From: Saksenaea vasiformis B4078
Lineage: Eukaryota; Mucoromycota; Mucoromycetes; Mucorales; Saksenaeaceae
Assembly: GCA_000697055.1 (NCBI GenBank)
Contig: JNDT01001499.1
Location: forward strand, 1-13,550
Reading direction: 5' to 3'
Length of the DNA stretch: 13,550 bases
Under the pieces are notes generated by a model. It saw only the letters and a list, made by a program, of their open reading frames with translations. It did not search any database and was not told where the DNA came from. Made by a program: the position numbers and the translations under genes. Below are positions 1 through 8,609 of the stretch, one piece after another. Within the stretch, counting starts at the first letter, position 1; every line of letters begins with the position of its first letter.

Positions 1-2
1 AA

Positions 3-1238
3 ACCATTGCAAATCCAATGATGCTGAATTGGTTTGACACATTACTTGATTACACCTTCAAAGTTGTACATTTGCCTGGCAGCAAAAATATCCTTCCTGA
101 TCGATTATCACGCTTGTTCACCCCAGATGAACAGCTGGAGGGGGATAAAGCCTTGGCATATAAGTCAGCTACGACTGATAAAACAAAAAAAGTGTTCAAA
201 GTGGCAGTCTCTGATGTTCCAAAAGACGTCATGACACCACCTGAAGAGGAACGATGTGATCTCCTTGAAAAGGCACATCTCCTTGGAGGTCATGAAGGAG
301 CCGAACATATCGTCCGTCATATCCACGATGACAATCTCCACTGGAACAACATATTTCAAGACGCCGTGGAGTATGTAAAGTCATGTCCAGAGTGTCAAAA
401 GTTTAATATTAGCAAAAAGGGATATTATTCTCTATGACTGATCTATGCTTACATACCAGGTGATCACTGGGCAGTTGATCTTACTAACTTCAACAAAACA
501 TCAACATCAGGTAACAATTATATCTTTGTACTGGTGGATGTATGTACACGGTTCTGCATCTTGAGAGCACTACCAAACAAGCAAGCTGATATGTTGATAA
601 AAACGTTCGTAAGCATCTTTTGTGATTTTGACATACCTAAGATCATACAATCTGACGATGGAACTGAATTCAAGAATGACTTCATGAGAAAGTTAGTTAA
701 TAGCTTGGGAATTGATCACAGGCTCACTACACCATATCACCCAAGAGCCAATGGTTTGGCTGAAAGATGGGTGCAATCAATTACACAGATCATCTGCAAG
801 AAAATTAAGGGTGCCGGAAGAGACTGAGATTACTACATTCCTAGCACACAGTTAGAACTGAATATGCACATCTCAAAACATTTAGGTTTTGCTCCATTCT
901 CACTCATGTTTGCCCACAAAATGAATGAGTTCAAGGACTATCATGCTGATGACTCGATTTCTACTGAACCAATGTCAGAAGAGCAACTGATGGAATGTAT
1001 AAAATACATGTCAGAAATCGTATTCTCTGCTTTGAAAGAAAGAGCTGAAACGCATGGAAATTTGCAAAAAGAAAAGTTTGACAAAACACATCAGATGATC
1101 AGCTTTTCTGAACATAGCCACGTGATGGTCAAAGTACATACACGCGGTAGCAAACTTGTGCTGATTTATGAAGGCCCATATATTGTCCTGTGCAAGACGC
1201 AAGGTGGTTCATATATTCTGCAAGACGAAACTGATACT
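3..1238 (+). pseudogene. Ty3/gypsy pol fragment: RNase H tail and integrase, degraded
   Basis: This is the 3' half of a Ty3/gypsy polyprotein, which would copy and integrate a retrotransposon. One reading frame runs through the whole stretch. It starts in the last part of RNase H (VVHLPGSKNILPDRLSR at about 63-113). It continues through the HHCC zinc-binding domain of integrase (HLLGGHEG ... CPEC, about 275-400) and the DDE core. The catalytic acids lie in GDHWAVDL (about 461), QSDDGTEF (about 649) and NGLAERW (about 751). The GPY/F module (YEGPY ... GGSYIL) follows at about 1168-1220. In-frame TGA stops at 435-437 and 825-827 break it; the minus-strand relative in this window has Arg at the first, and family comparison suggests Trp at the second. 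The C-terminal chromodomain is absent because the frame stops at the hAT-like terminal repeat. Gag, protease and RT lie outside the window. The family call is firm and loss of function is clear. Confidence 0.93.
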
Positions 1239-1352
1239 TAGGGGTTGGCAAAATATTCGTATATTCATATTCATTCATATTCATTCATCTAAAGAATGAA
1301 TACAAATAAGTATTTTAGTTTGACGAATGAATACGAATATTCATTCATCAGC
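1239..1352. repeat. Left terminal repeat and subterminal repeats of the hAT element
   Basis: The terminal motif TAGGGGTTGGCAAAA is followed by repeated TATTCATATTCATTC and by AATGAATACGAATATTC units in both orientations. The unit GAATATTC is self-complementary. Subterminal arrays of this sort are the usual transposase-binding regions of hAT elements. The same words recur at 1890-1985 and 5990-6385. Confidence 0.75.
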
Positions 1353-1889
1353 TATGAATGTGAAGAATTAGTAAGAGGGGAAACAATAAGAAAATACTTT
1401 GAGACTCTTGGTAGAGGTTTATTCAGAAGTAAAGATGATGATTACAGATGTCTACCAGCATTATTTATACTGTTCAAATGCTTATTGAATATCTTAGTAA
1501 TCAGAGGACACGTAAGCTCTGAGTAATCATCATGGATCGATGATGATCCATGATTATTAATGTCAAGTCAGAGAGCTGTCATCTAGCTGAGTCTGAATAA
1601 AAATCCCATTGTTCAGAGACAGAGATGTCTGACTAATCACTGTGTCTATGCTAAGATTGTAATCATCGTAATTGTCTTGTCGCACTAATCAAAAGATAGG
1701 AGATGTCAGAGGGTACCTTAAGATTATGACAGAATCCTATTATCTTCAGATTGTAGCTATCCGTTGTTAGATGTCTGAATAGATCAGGTTTATCTGTGGA
1801 TGAAGTGCCGATGGTATGAGAAACTCAATAAAGATCGTTTAGACTTAGTGGATGAAATATGTATAATGATAATGATATGTCAAATACAA
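1346..1889. other. Non-coding interior of the hAT left arm, with a hairpin
   Basis: I see no gene here. A 76-codon frame at 1296-1526 starts inside the repeats and has no recognisable domain, so I do not call it. The stretch carries several copies of AGATGTCTGA / AGATGTCAGA (for example near 1623, 1701 and 1769). A strong hairpin sits at 1525-1558: 14-bp arms with one mismatch around a 6-base loop. Confidence 0.5.
1525..1558. repeat. Hairpin, 14-bp arms
   Basis: AATCATCATGGATC (1525-1538) pairs with GATCCATGATTATT (1545-1558) with one mismatch, around the loop GATGAT. It may be a folded structure or a relic of a palindromic insertion. No function is assigned. Confidence 0.75.
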
Positions 1890-1990
1890 CAGAATGAATA
1901 TGAATATGAAATTCATATTCGAATAGTTATTTGAATATTCATAGCTTCATTCAAATAACAATGAATATTCTATACTCATTCGTCTCAATC
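1885..1990. repeat. Second subterminal repeat cluster with palindrome
   Basis: This cluster repeats the GAATGAATATGAATATTC words of the element's ends about 650 bp inside the left edge. It includes a perfect 11-bp inverted repeat: GTTATTTGAAT at 1926-1936 and ATTCAAATAAC at 1949-1959, loop 12. It may mark an older or nested hAT end, or be an internal transposase-binding array. Confidence 0.7.
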
Positions 1991-3320
1991 GACTGTCATT
2001 GGAATTGCAGATGAATGCATTTCACTCTTTGCTTTTTTATTTAAAAAATATCTTTTCTTTAGTAGTTAGAAACTTAAAACCAGAAAGTTAAAGTAGAAGA
2101 CAAGTTTTCACAGCATTGCATAAGAATGTAACAGTAATGTATTGCTAGAAGTTTGTGTTTGTAATTGCTGGTCTTATAATTATTAATTGCACAAAGTAGA
2201 CAATTGACAATCACTGAATCTTTTTGGCATAGCACGTTTCATAATACAATGTACTAGAAATTACCATTAGTCAAGTGTAGCTGAGTCAAAGGTTCCAATG
2301 CATAAAAAGTGTCAGATTCAGGGCAGGTCATGTCAAAATCTGATGACTGAAGTCCAAAGAAAAAGAAAGGCGTACTCAATTAACTTAGAATCAGTAGTAT
2401 TTATGAGTACAGACAATGTATGCATAATTGAATTACTCGCAGCAGAGAGAAGATGACAGTAAAAAGATGGTAGTAGAAAAGACAAGATGGCAAAAATGGA
2501 AAGTGGTCAAAAAAAGAAACAAAGAAAAAAAAGGAAAGGAAAAAAGCAAGACGCGCTGCATCACCAAAAATTCTTTTATTCAGGCATACTGTTTGCAATT
2601 GCATTGTAAGCTCACTTCAATAAACTCCATCTATTCATATTAATATGCTGCTGAAGCCATATATACTTACAATATGCTGCAAAAAAATGAATTATTGTTG
2701 TTTGAATCAAGATGAATCAGTTAACTGTCGTGGCAAATCTGATTCAAATAAAGTCATAATCTCATTGACTTGATTCACTTAACTGAAGTCATGTTCAAGC
2801 GCATCAAATTGCGAGATCTTCATAAGGTGCAAAAAAGAAACTTACTGTAATATAAGATAAAGCTGGCAAGGTGGACGTGATGACATAAAACAGTTCAAAA
2901 AATTCGTACCAAAAAAAAAAAAAGAGGAGGGCTGCGTGCTATTATGAATGATTAAGATTATCTCTGAAATTGCTGAGACCATGTAGCTGATATAGCCAGA
3001 TTATCAGCAACCATTTGAGATGTCCAGCTGTAATGTAACTGCCTTTAAAGATGAATGCCAAGTATGGTGATATCATAGATGATAACAATGAGGCAGATCT
3101 TCAATTAATGGATCAAGTGTTACATGATCCGCTGTTACTGATGGCCATGGACGGATTTGGGTATTAAGCAAAGATGACTTGATACTCAGTTTGAAGACAT
3201 GCATCATTTGATCAAAGATAGTTCATGTTTTTAGAAATAAAGCTGGATTATTATGACGGCAGATTAGGATTATCAGGACGTTAGATTGAGATAATTACAA
3301 AAGTGAATTCTCTCCAAGCA
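1991..3320. other. Long untranslated left arm of the hAT element; no gene seen
   Basis: About 1.3 kb lies between the repeat cluster and the transposase promoter. It is AT-rich, with stops in all frames and no recognisable protein. A strongly purine-biased tract spans about 2438-2552. The two overlapping frames of 67 and 71 codons over it are low-complexity (Lys/Glu one way, Phe/Leu the other) and are not called. A poly-A run of about 14 lies near 2910. None of this is typed further. Confidence 0.5.
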
Positions 3321-3330
3321 GTATAAATAA
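3321..3330 (+). promoter_or_regulatory. TATA-like box of the hAT transposase gene
   Basis: GTATAAATAA lies about 55 bases upstream of the first ATG of the transposase model (3382). That is a plausible distance for a fungal core promoter with a short leader. It is a sequence match only. Confidence 0.45.
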
Positions 3331-3456
3331 AGGATTGTAAAGCATGCCAAAATGTCTTATTCTTTACTCAAAACTATTACTATGTCCAACGTACCTGAAT
3401 CTTCTATCTCTGCTCAAAAGCGTCATGCTGAATTTGATGTACTTGAAGATGCTAGT

Positions 3457-3522
3457 GTAAGTAAATATCTTATATCATAGAACATGCGTAAAACTTAATA
3501 ATTAACGTCGTTAATGCATTAG
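3457..3522 (+). other. Intron 1 of the hAT transposase gene (66 bp)
   Basis: The donor is GTAAGT and the acceptor is TTAG. It separates 25 codons starting at the ATG at 3382 from an exon whose frame runs straight into the BED finger. Both exons keep the same phase, which supports the model and the choice of start. Confidence 0.65.
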
Positions 3523-4621
3523 AATGAGAGCATCAAATTTTCAGTTAGCTCTACCTTACCTGTGTCGCGGTCATTGTCCCTTATGTCAACTTCACAAGGT
3601 TCCTCTGCCAGCATTGATACATTGAATGATGATGCTGATGTCGCTGCCACTGCTGTAACACGTACCAACTGCAAGAAGGCCAGAAAAAGTTGGGTATATG
3701 AAAACCAATGGGCCAAGATTCAGACCAACAAGGAAACAGGTATCGAGTACATTCATTGCCAGTATCCATTCCCTGGAGGACTACTTTGTAACCTCAAGTA
3801 CAAGAGAGTCGGCTCTACAACAAGCAATATTATGCATCACTTGAAAATGGCGCATGGTATCAATGAGAAGTCAGTAAAGGCGAGCCTCCATACTGGGCAA
3901 AAAGGGATGATTGATGCATTCATTACTCATTCATCAGTTCTCAATACACCATTTACAGAGGAAACATTCCGTAAAGTATTGCTCAATTACATGGTGTCAT
4001 CTGCCTTGCCATTTACTGCTGTTGAGAATCCGCACCTCCAGAAGCTCATCCATCTTACCTGAGTGGCACTGAGTGATCGACAGCTGTTACTTCCAAGTGC
4101 AAGAACTATTCGCCGAGACCTTGAAGCAGCCTACAAATTGTACTATGAGCAGATCAGTCTTCTTCTTCAGCAGCAACCGTTCCTCTTGTATACACTTGAT
4201 GCCTGGACCAGTGAGTGGTGAGATGCATACTTGGGCATCACTGCACATTGGATCGATAATAACTGGAAGCAGAAGTCTGTAACCATTGGATTCGAGCCAC
4301 TTTCCAGTCCTCATAGTGCAGAAAACATGGCGTCTACTTTTGTTGGTCTCCTCAGAGCTATGGGTCTTGATAAAACGCACTTTTTTATCACCACAGATAA
4401 TGCCAGCAGTATGCTTGCCATGTTCTGTATCATTGAGATGGAGGTTTCACCTGCCATGTTCAATGCTGATTGTAACCACATCTCCTGCATTGCTCATGTA
4501 ATGAATCTCTCTGTCCAGACAATCATTGTGAATGGCCTAAATGCTGCAGCTCCTAAAAACAAATTACAAGAATTGAATGAGAATGAAGATACCACTGACA
4601 CTGCAGAAAGAGACCATCCTG

Positions 4622-4755
4622 GTAAGTATCTTGTTTTTGTTTCAATCGTTCCAGTCAGTTGTACTTATCTTTTTTATCAAAAGGTACAATTCTGCATCGT
4701 TTTTGTAAGGCGTAAACAAGATCCGTTTGTCTCCCTCGCATCTTGATCACTACAG
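4622..4755 (+). other. Intron 2 of the hAT transposase gene (134 bp)
   Basis: GTAAGT at 4622 and CACTACAG ending at 4755 bracket a stretch without hAT similarity, with recognisable transposase on both sides. The downstream exon reads in a frame one base off from that predicted by this splice. Either a small indel occurred or the acceptor differs slightly. Confidence 0.6.
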
Positions 4756-5119
4756 GGAATGTTGCAGGGCCATCAGCAATGCAAACTCCACCTTGGAGGT
4801 CGGTGAAAGTGGTACTTCACCAAAGATGCTTCTTTTTGATGTCTGAACCCGGTGGAACTCTACTTACATGATGATTGAATGAGGGCTAGAGATGTCCAGG
4901 GCATACAACATGGCATGCAGTGGAATATCAGGATTGGAAGTGTACACCTTGAATGAACAAGAGTGGAACGTCCTTCAAGAAGTTAACACCATCCTGCAAC
5001 CTTTTTTTGAGCTTACACGAATACTTTGTGCAGAGACATATCTATCTTTGTCAAATACAATACTTGGATACAACGTGTTGATCGACCACCTGGAAGATTA
5101 CCATCACAGTATGGGTAGA

Positions 5120-5169
5120 GTAAGTTAACTGAGTGCAAACAAGAAAAAGGCTAATTACTGAATTTATAG
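5120..5169 (+). other. Intron 3 of the hAT transposase gene (50 bp)
   Basis: GTAAGT at 5120 and TTATAG ending at 5169 join two hAT segments in phase 0. The downstream frame, from 5170, carries the YYSKMGK...TLDP block expected next in the family. Confidence 0.75.
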
Positions 5170-5789
5170 GAATTCTCTGTCCTGTCTAATGCAATGGAGC
5201 TAGCACAGCAGAAGTTACAGAAATACTACTCCAAGATGGGAAAGGTAGTATACACAATAATGACAACACTGGACCCCCATGCCAAATTCCAGTGGTAAAA
5301 AGACCAGGGTTGAGAGGAACATTATGTGGCAGAATCAGTACAACAAGTAACTGAGACTTGGAATGCCAATTTTTGCTGTATGCATCACACTCAGGCCGCA
5401 CATACTCTGGGCTTCTGTCTGTTCCAACACAGGCAGTGGCAGGACGAGTTGACAAAATATGTTGCCGAACCGATTGTGGACGAGATGATTAGCATTCTTA
5501 AATACTGGGCCAACTGCAGTCATCAGTGGCCCCAATTGGCAAAAATGGCTTGCAGGTATTTGGCGATTCCTACCTCATCTGCACCTTCAGAATGTTGCTT
5601 TTTGCATGCAAAGTTCTTTGTACCATTTTTGTGTAACTGTTTAAAACCTGAAACAGTTAAGTATAGTGTGTTAGTAGATGCTTGGTTCAAACTTTTGGAT
5701 ATATAGAATAAAAGTGTTTACTGTCTCAATTGGATCTTTCTCTTAGATTACATTTCTGAATTAGTTCTTTTTTTTTTTTACTGCTCCAA

Positions 5790-5985
5790 TAGTTTAATGG
5801 ACACTTAGTTAATTATAGCATTTGCAAATGACATATGTTTCTTTATTTAACCTCACGCTTAACTGACGCCTCATTAATTACAACATTAGTGAAGGACATA
5901 TCTTTTCTCTTTTCTTCTCTTTTTACTTAATTGACATCGTGTTAATTACAACATTAATGAATGACATGCAAATAATAAAAATGGT
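5790..5985. repeat. Degenerate tandem repeat, three units of 65-68 bp
   Basis: Related blocks of the form TTAATTACAACATTAxTGAATGACAT recur at about 5808, 5873 and 5941, directly after the transposase gene. The first two are separated by pyrimidine-rich spacers. They lie between the gene's 3' end and the hAT subterminal repeats. No coding potential is seen. Confidence 0.6.
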
Positions 5986-6029
5986 ACTACTTGAATAATT
6001 GAACAAATTCGAATATTCATTTTATTTGA

Positions 6030-6385
6030 TAAATGAATATGAATATTCGCTTTTACTTGATGAACAAATATGAATATGCATTTCTATTTAATGAATGAAT
6101 ATGAATATTCATTTTTATTTGATGAATGAATACGAATATTTATTTCTATATGACAAACAAATACAAATATCTATATATTCATTCATATTCATTTGTGCTG
6201 ACCCCTACAAACAAATATAAATATTTACTTTTATTTGATAAATAAATATGAATATGCATTTCTATTTAATGAATAAATATGAATATTCATTCTTACTTGA
6301 CAAATGAATATGAATATTTATTTCTATATGATAAATAAATATGAATATCTATATATTCATTCATATTCATTTGTACTGACTCCTA
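6030..6385. repeat. Right end of the hAT element, a 178-bp unit in tandem duplicate
   Basis: Unit 1 (about 6030-6207) ends ATTTGTGCTGACCCCTA and unit 2 (about 6208-6385) ends ATTTGTACTGACTCCTA. Both contain the same succession of AATGAATATGAATATTCATT repeats and the same ATATATTCATTCATATTCATTTGT lead-in. So two complete terminal-repeat ends lie back to back. Substitutions between units show the duplication is not recent. Confidence 0.8.
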
Positions 6386-6598
6386 GTACTTAGTAAAATT
6401 TATTTTTTAAGTTTACTTTAATAATATAAATTCTTAGTAATTATAATAACAAGAAATCATAACTTTTATAACTACCTTTTTTTTAATAAAAAAATAACTT
6501 TTATAGAAATACTTCTCTAATTAAAAGAAAAAATAATAAAAAAATCTTATTCTATTGGCGAGGTCAGGAAGATTTACACACCACATCAAAGAAGGTAG
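6386..6598. other. AT-rich spacer before the tRNA gene; no gene
   Basis: This is very AT-rich sequence with A and T runs (about 6478-6545) between the hAT right end and the tRNA. No ORF or RNA gene is seen. Confidence 0.5.
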
Positions 6599-6671
6599 GC
6601 GGATTTAGCTCAGTTGGGAGAGCGTTAGACTGAAGATCTAAAGGTCATGTGTTCGATCCACATAATCCGCA
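6599..6671 (+). tRNA. tRNA-Phe (anticodon GAA)
   Basis: A complete 73-nt cloverleaf. The acceptor GCGGATT pairs with AATCCGC, with discriminator A at 6671. The D arm is GCTC-AGTTGGGA-GAGC. The anticodon arm is TTAGA-CTGAAGA-TCTAA with GAA at 6632-6634. The variable loop is AGGTC and the T arm is ATGTG-TTCGATC-CACAT. All stems pair. The internal promoter is present: A box TTAGCTCAGTTGGG and B box GTTCGATCC. The gene closely resembles yeast cytosolic tRNA-Phe but lacks an intron. It looks functional and is the best-supported intact gene here. Confidence 0.97.
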
Positions 6672-6676
6672 AGTAC

Positions 6677-6680
6677 TTTT
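6677..6680 (+). terminator. RNA polymerase III terminator
   Basis: TTTT begins five bases after the tRNA discriminator base, the usual short T-run stop for Pol III. Confidence 0.6.
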
Positions 6681-7342
6681 GTTAGTTTTGTCATGCTGTC
6701 ATATTTAAAAGATGTCAGAGCTGAAGTCGTCAAAACATTTTACCAAAATGTTTCCAAGAAGTTCTTAGATACTTCTCGCATCTTCCACTTCATAGAACAG
6801 AATAGAATAGAATAGAAGATATCATTAGTATAAATATTTCGCTTAGTTTTAGGCAATAAACATTATTGAATTCTCACACACTTTTGTTTTATTCTCTGTC
6901 TCTTTATTCTATTCCAGCTTGATTGGATATTGATCCAAAACAGTAGCTGTGAATCGACTTTATAAAAACGACAAAGACATCATCTTGTCATGCGCGCCAA
7001 GTTGTAGTCGCACAAGAACTTCTGTATAATCGGGCAAGGATCCCAAAACAGCAAGCCATTGTCCTCTCGGCCTCTGCTCTAAAAAGAACATGTCTTCAAG
7101 GAACCTCTGCTCAGCAAATGATGAAGTGATGTATTCACTTCCATTCCATTTTTATATCTTCAACCGTTTTATAGATTACACATAGTTTAGAGAAAAAATA
7201 TAAATATCAACTTTCATGGTGACAATAAAGCATCATCGTTTTTTACTCCCATTCTTATTCTTTATTGTTCCCCTTGATCCCCAGTGGGTTTGACCGTTTT
7301 CCAGAAGACAACTCAGATCAATACATATCCACCATTACGACA
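6681..7342 (+). repeat. LTR-like sequence(s) upstream of gag
   Basis: I see no gene here, but there are LTR signals. The outer piece has TATAAATAT near 6829 and AATAAA near 6854. The inner piece has AATATAAATATCAAC (7197-7211) and AATAAA near 7225, and ends in CA at 7341-7342, two bases before a primer-binding site. A 15-base TATA-region word is shared with the presumed LTR of the minus-strand element (10554-10568). The start is uncertain: TGTTAG at 6681 would give about 660 bp, TGTAGTC near 7004 about 340 bp, and two LTR pieces are possible. Confidence 0.45.
6796..6815. repeat. Short AATAG microsatellite
   Basis: Four tandem pentamers: AACAG followed by three AATAG. It lies within the LTR-like stretch downstream of the tRNA gene. 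Confidence 0.85.
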
Positions 7343-7344
7343 AT

Positions 7345-7351
7345 TGGTAGC
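7345..7351 (+). other. Retrotransposon primer-binding site (initiator tRNA-Met type)
   Basis: TGGTAGC complements the GCUACCA 3' end known for yeast initiator tRNA-Met, the primer used by Ty1 and Ty3. It lies two bases after a CA dinucleotide that would end the LTR and three bases before the gag ATG. Only seven bases match. Confidence 0.55.
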
Positions 7352-7353
7352 TG

Positions 7354-7773
7354 ATGATGGTTAATCAAATGCATACTCAAGAAGACAAACAAATGATCAA
7401 GATTGAAGAATTGATCAAGTCACTGAAGATCGAAGATAACGAGTCTACACTGACAAAAAGTATGGAGAATCAAGAGGCTTTGATGGCCTTAATGATCAAG
7501 ACCATGGCTAAGGTGCTAAAGGAGGTTATACAAGACAAACCTGCCCCCAAGACCTTGATGGCAAAGTTGCACATCCGCGAACCAGAGAAATACAATGGCG
7601 AACGAGATGCAGCCATCATTGATGGATGGTTGTGGTCCATTGAACGATATGCCAAGCTAGTGGATTTGGATTATGACCAGGATCTGATCAAGAAACAGTG
7701 TGTACCCACCATCCAGGGCAATGCGATCTGTAGGTTTGATCTTTCTACCGATTTGCATGCGGATGAGCATTGA
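7354..7773 (+). pseudogene. Ty3/gypsy gag, N-terminal part only
   Basis: Gag would form the retrotransposon's capsid-like particle. The reading frame of 139 codons starts just after the primer-binding site. It has a charged, probably helical N-terminus (residues 1-70). A capsid-like block then follows: LHIREPEKYNGERDAA, then IDGWLWSIERYAKLV, at residues about 72-108, which is the usual gypsy gag pattern of 'P.kYnGerd..vI..Wl..ier Y'. It ends at TGA 7771-7773, long before the remaining capsid and the CCHC zinc knuckle. The tail from about 7690 overlaps the other strand's transposase frame, so the last residues may not be gag. The rest of gag and pol is missing downstream. The family call rests on motif recall. 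Confidence 0.75.
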
Positions 7774-8505
7774 TCCATCATTATGATCGTGACAAGGGGC
7801 AGATGGCAACACGAAAAGGATCATTTGATTAATGTCAATACACACTTGCATTCGGAATCCTGACTTTTTGAGCTTGTATGAGTATAACGATCCACTCTCC
7901 GCCATTGGATATGATGCACGAGTATCATGTCCATCAATCATCAACGTCACTGTTTTGAACTGTTGTGGGTTGCAGTGATGGGCGGTAAGTACACGGAGCT
8001 TTGGGGTTGAGAACATTTCTGCAAGCATTGTTGTGATCTGCTTATCCAGAAGCTTCGGTGCGTTAAGATCCTTGGTAACACGGAAGTAAAACGCCTTGTA
8101 AATATCATAGAAGCTACTCTTTGGAATGAATCACAACATCTCACTCATCGAGTAACCCATCACGAGCTGGTACAAAATAAGAAGCCCTTTCTCAATGTTA
8201 CGATAGGGGCCTGGATAGTCGCGCGTACCAAACACAACAATGAGAAAGAAGAAGACCATAATGATTCCCAAGCAGTCAAGAAGAACCTGCTTCACATGAG
8301 CAATGTCATGCACTTCCTTTATCTCAGTTCGATGGTGTTTGGATGGCATAATTATGGGCCATGTCGATGTTAGAAATGTCCAACGTTCATTCAAAATGCA
8401 CAGACATTCGTTATTGATGTCATTGGGAAGGTTAATCATTGTGAAGATCAGTAAAATGGTCATCCATGCAACTCCAAATTCAAGTCTTTCATTTGAAACG
8501 TCCAA
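7657..8505 (-). pseudogene. DDE_Tnp_4 / Harbinger-like transposase fragment
   Basis: A single minus-strand frame runs from 8505 to about 7690, interrupted by one TGA at 8131-8133 where Arg would fit. The N-terminal half has a hydrophobic stretch and the block FGTRDYPGPYRNIEKG (around 8215). The C-terminal half has VTLMIDGHDTR (first Asp, about 7930), a Ser-Gly-Lys-like YSYKLKKSG block, CIDINQMILFV, PCHDHNDGSML (second Asp region), and IALDGGY (third acid, about 7720). This order matches DDE_Tnp_4 nucleases used by PIF/Harbinger-like transposons. The natural C-terminus is cut off where the frame meets gag coming the other way. A stop lies just upstream of 8505, so an earlier exon may exist. 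Terminal repeats were not found. The exact superfamily is uncertain. Confidence 0.72.
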
Positions 8506-8609
8506 TATTTACTTGTACATACATTTCACCATTTTATTGCTTTACGAAGTACGTTCGACTGGGGAACATGCTCCATGTTAATGACTTACCACAGAAATAC
8601 TATCAACTG

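Larger units (their letters stand above)
3382..5706 (+). pseudogene. hAT-family transposase with BED zinc finger, broken
   Basis: This is the remnant of the enzyme that would cut and paste the surrounding element. Exon 1 (3382-3456, 25 codons) joins in frame to exon 2. Exon 2 holds a BED finger (Cys at 3757 and 3787, His at 3838 and 3853). Next come the hAT N-terminal region (about 3955-4060) and the catalytic blocks TLDAWTS (Asp at 4198) and TTDNASSM (Asp at 4396), then CIAHVMNLSVQ near 4487. After intron 2 come TRWNSTYMM (about 4847) and the helical insertion region. After intron 3 come TLDPHAKFQW and the C-terminal dimerisation block with YLAIPTSSAPSE (about 5557-5592). The natural end is TAG at 5704-5706. 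In-frame stops are TGA at 4060, 4219, 4844, 4880 and 5311 and TAA at 5296. There is also a one-base frame discrepancy at the intron 2 junction. Family assignment is secure; the gene is dead unless TGA is read through. Confidence 0.93.
1239..6385 (+). mobile_element. Probable hAT DNA transposon, about 5.1 kb, decayed
   Basis: The left end reads TAGGGGTTGGCAAAA. The right end, on the complementary strand, reads TAGGAGTCAGTACAAA, with an inner copy at 6207 reading TAGGGGTCAGCACAAA. These match the general hAT terminal pattern (T/CAGGGxTxxxCAAA). Both ends carry dense ATTCATATTCATTC / GAATATTC subterminal repeats, and a BED-hAT transposase gene lies between them in the plus direction. A clean 8-bp target duplication is not visible; TACTTAG occurs at both edges (1235-1241 and 6387-6393) but overlaps the left end. 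The right boundary could be 6207 instead of 6385. The left edge coincides with the point where the gypsy pol frame stops, which fits insertion into that element, but recognisable gypsy sequence does not resume after the right edge. Confidence 0.7.

Noticed and set aside
1296..1526. 76-codon plus-strand ORF in the hAT left arm
   Set aside because: It starts inside the ATTCATATTC repeats, has no recognisable domain, and runs into the hairpin region.
2401..2643. Overlapping 67- and 71-codon ORFs on opposite strands
   Set aside because: Both are products of a purine-rich low-complexity tract (Lys/Glu one way, Phe/Leu the other).
2700..2790. GAATCAAG / CTTGATTC inverted repeat
   Set aside because: Only 8 bp arms about 57 bases apart; expected by chance in AT-rich DNA.
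435..5706. An alternative genetic code with TGA as a sense codon
   Set aside because: TGA is the terminal codon of the gypsy pol (10680-10682), and frameshifts and TAA stops show these elements are decayed. C-to-T mutation is simpler.
7947..8144. Second minus-strand ORF of 65 codons and the plus-strand ORF at 8303-8581
   Set aside because: They are other-frame shadows of the DDE transposase, whose own frame carries the recognisable motifs.
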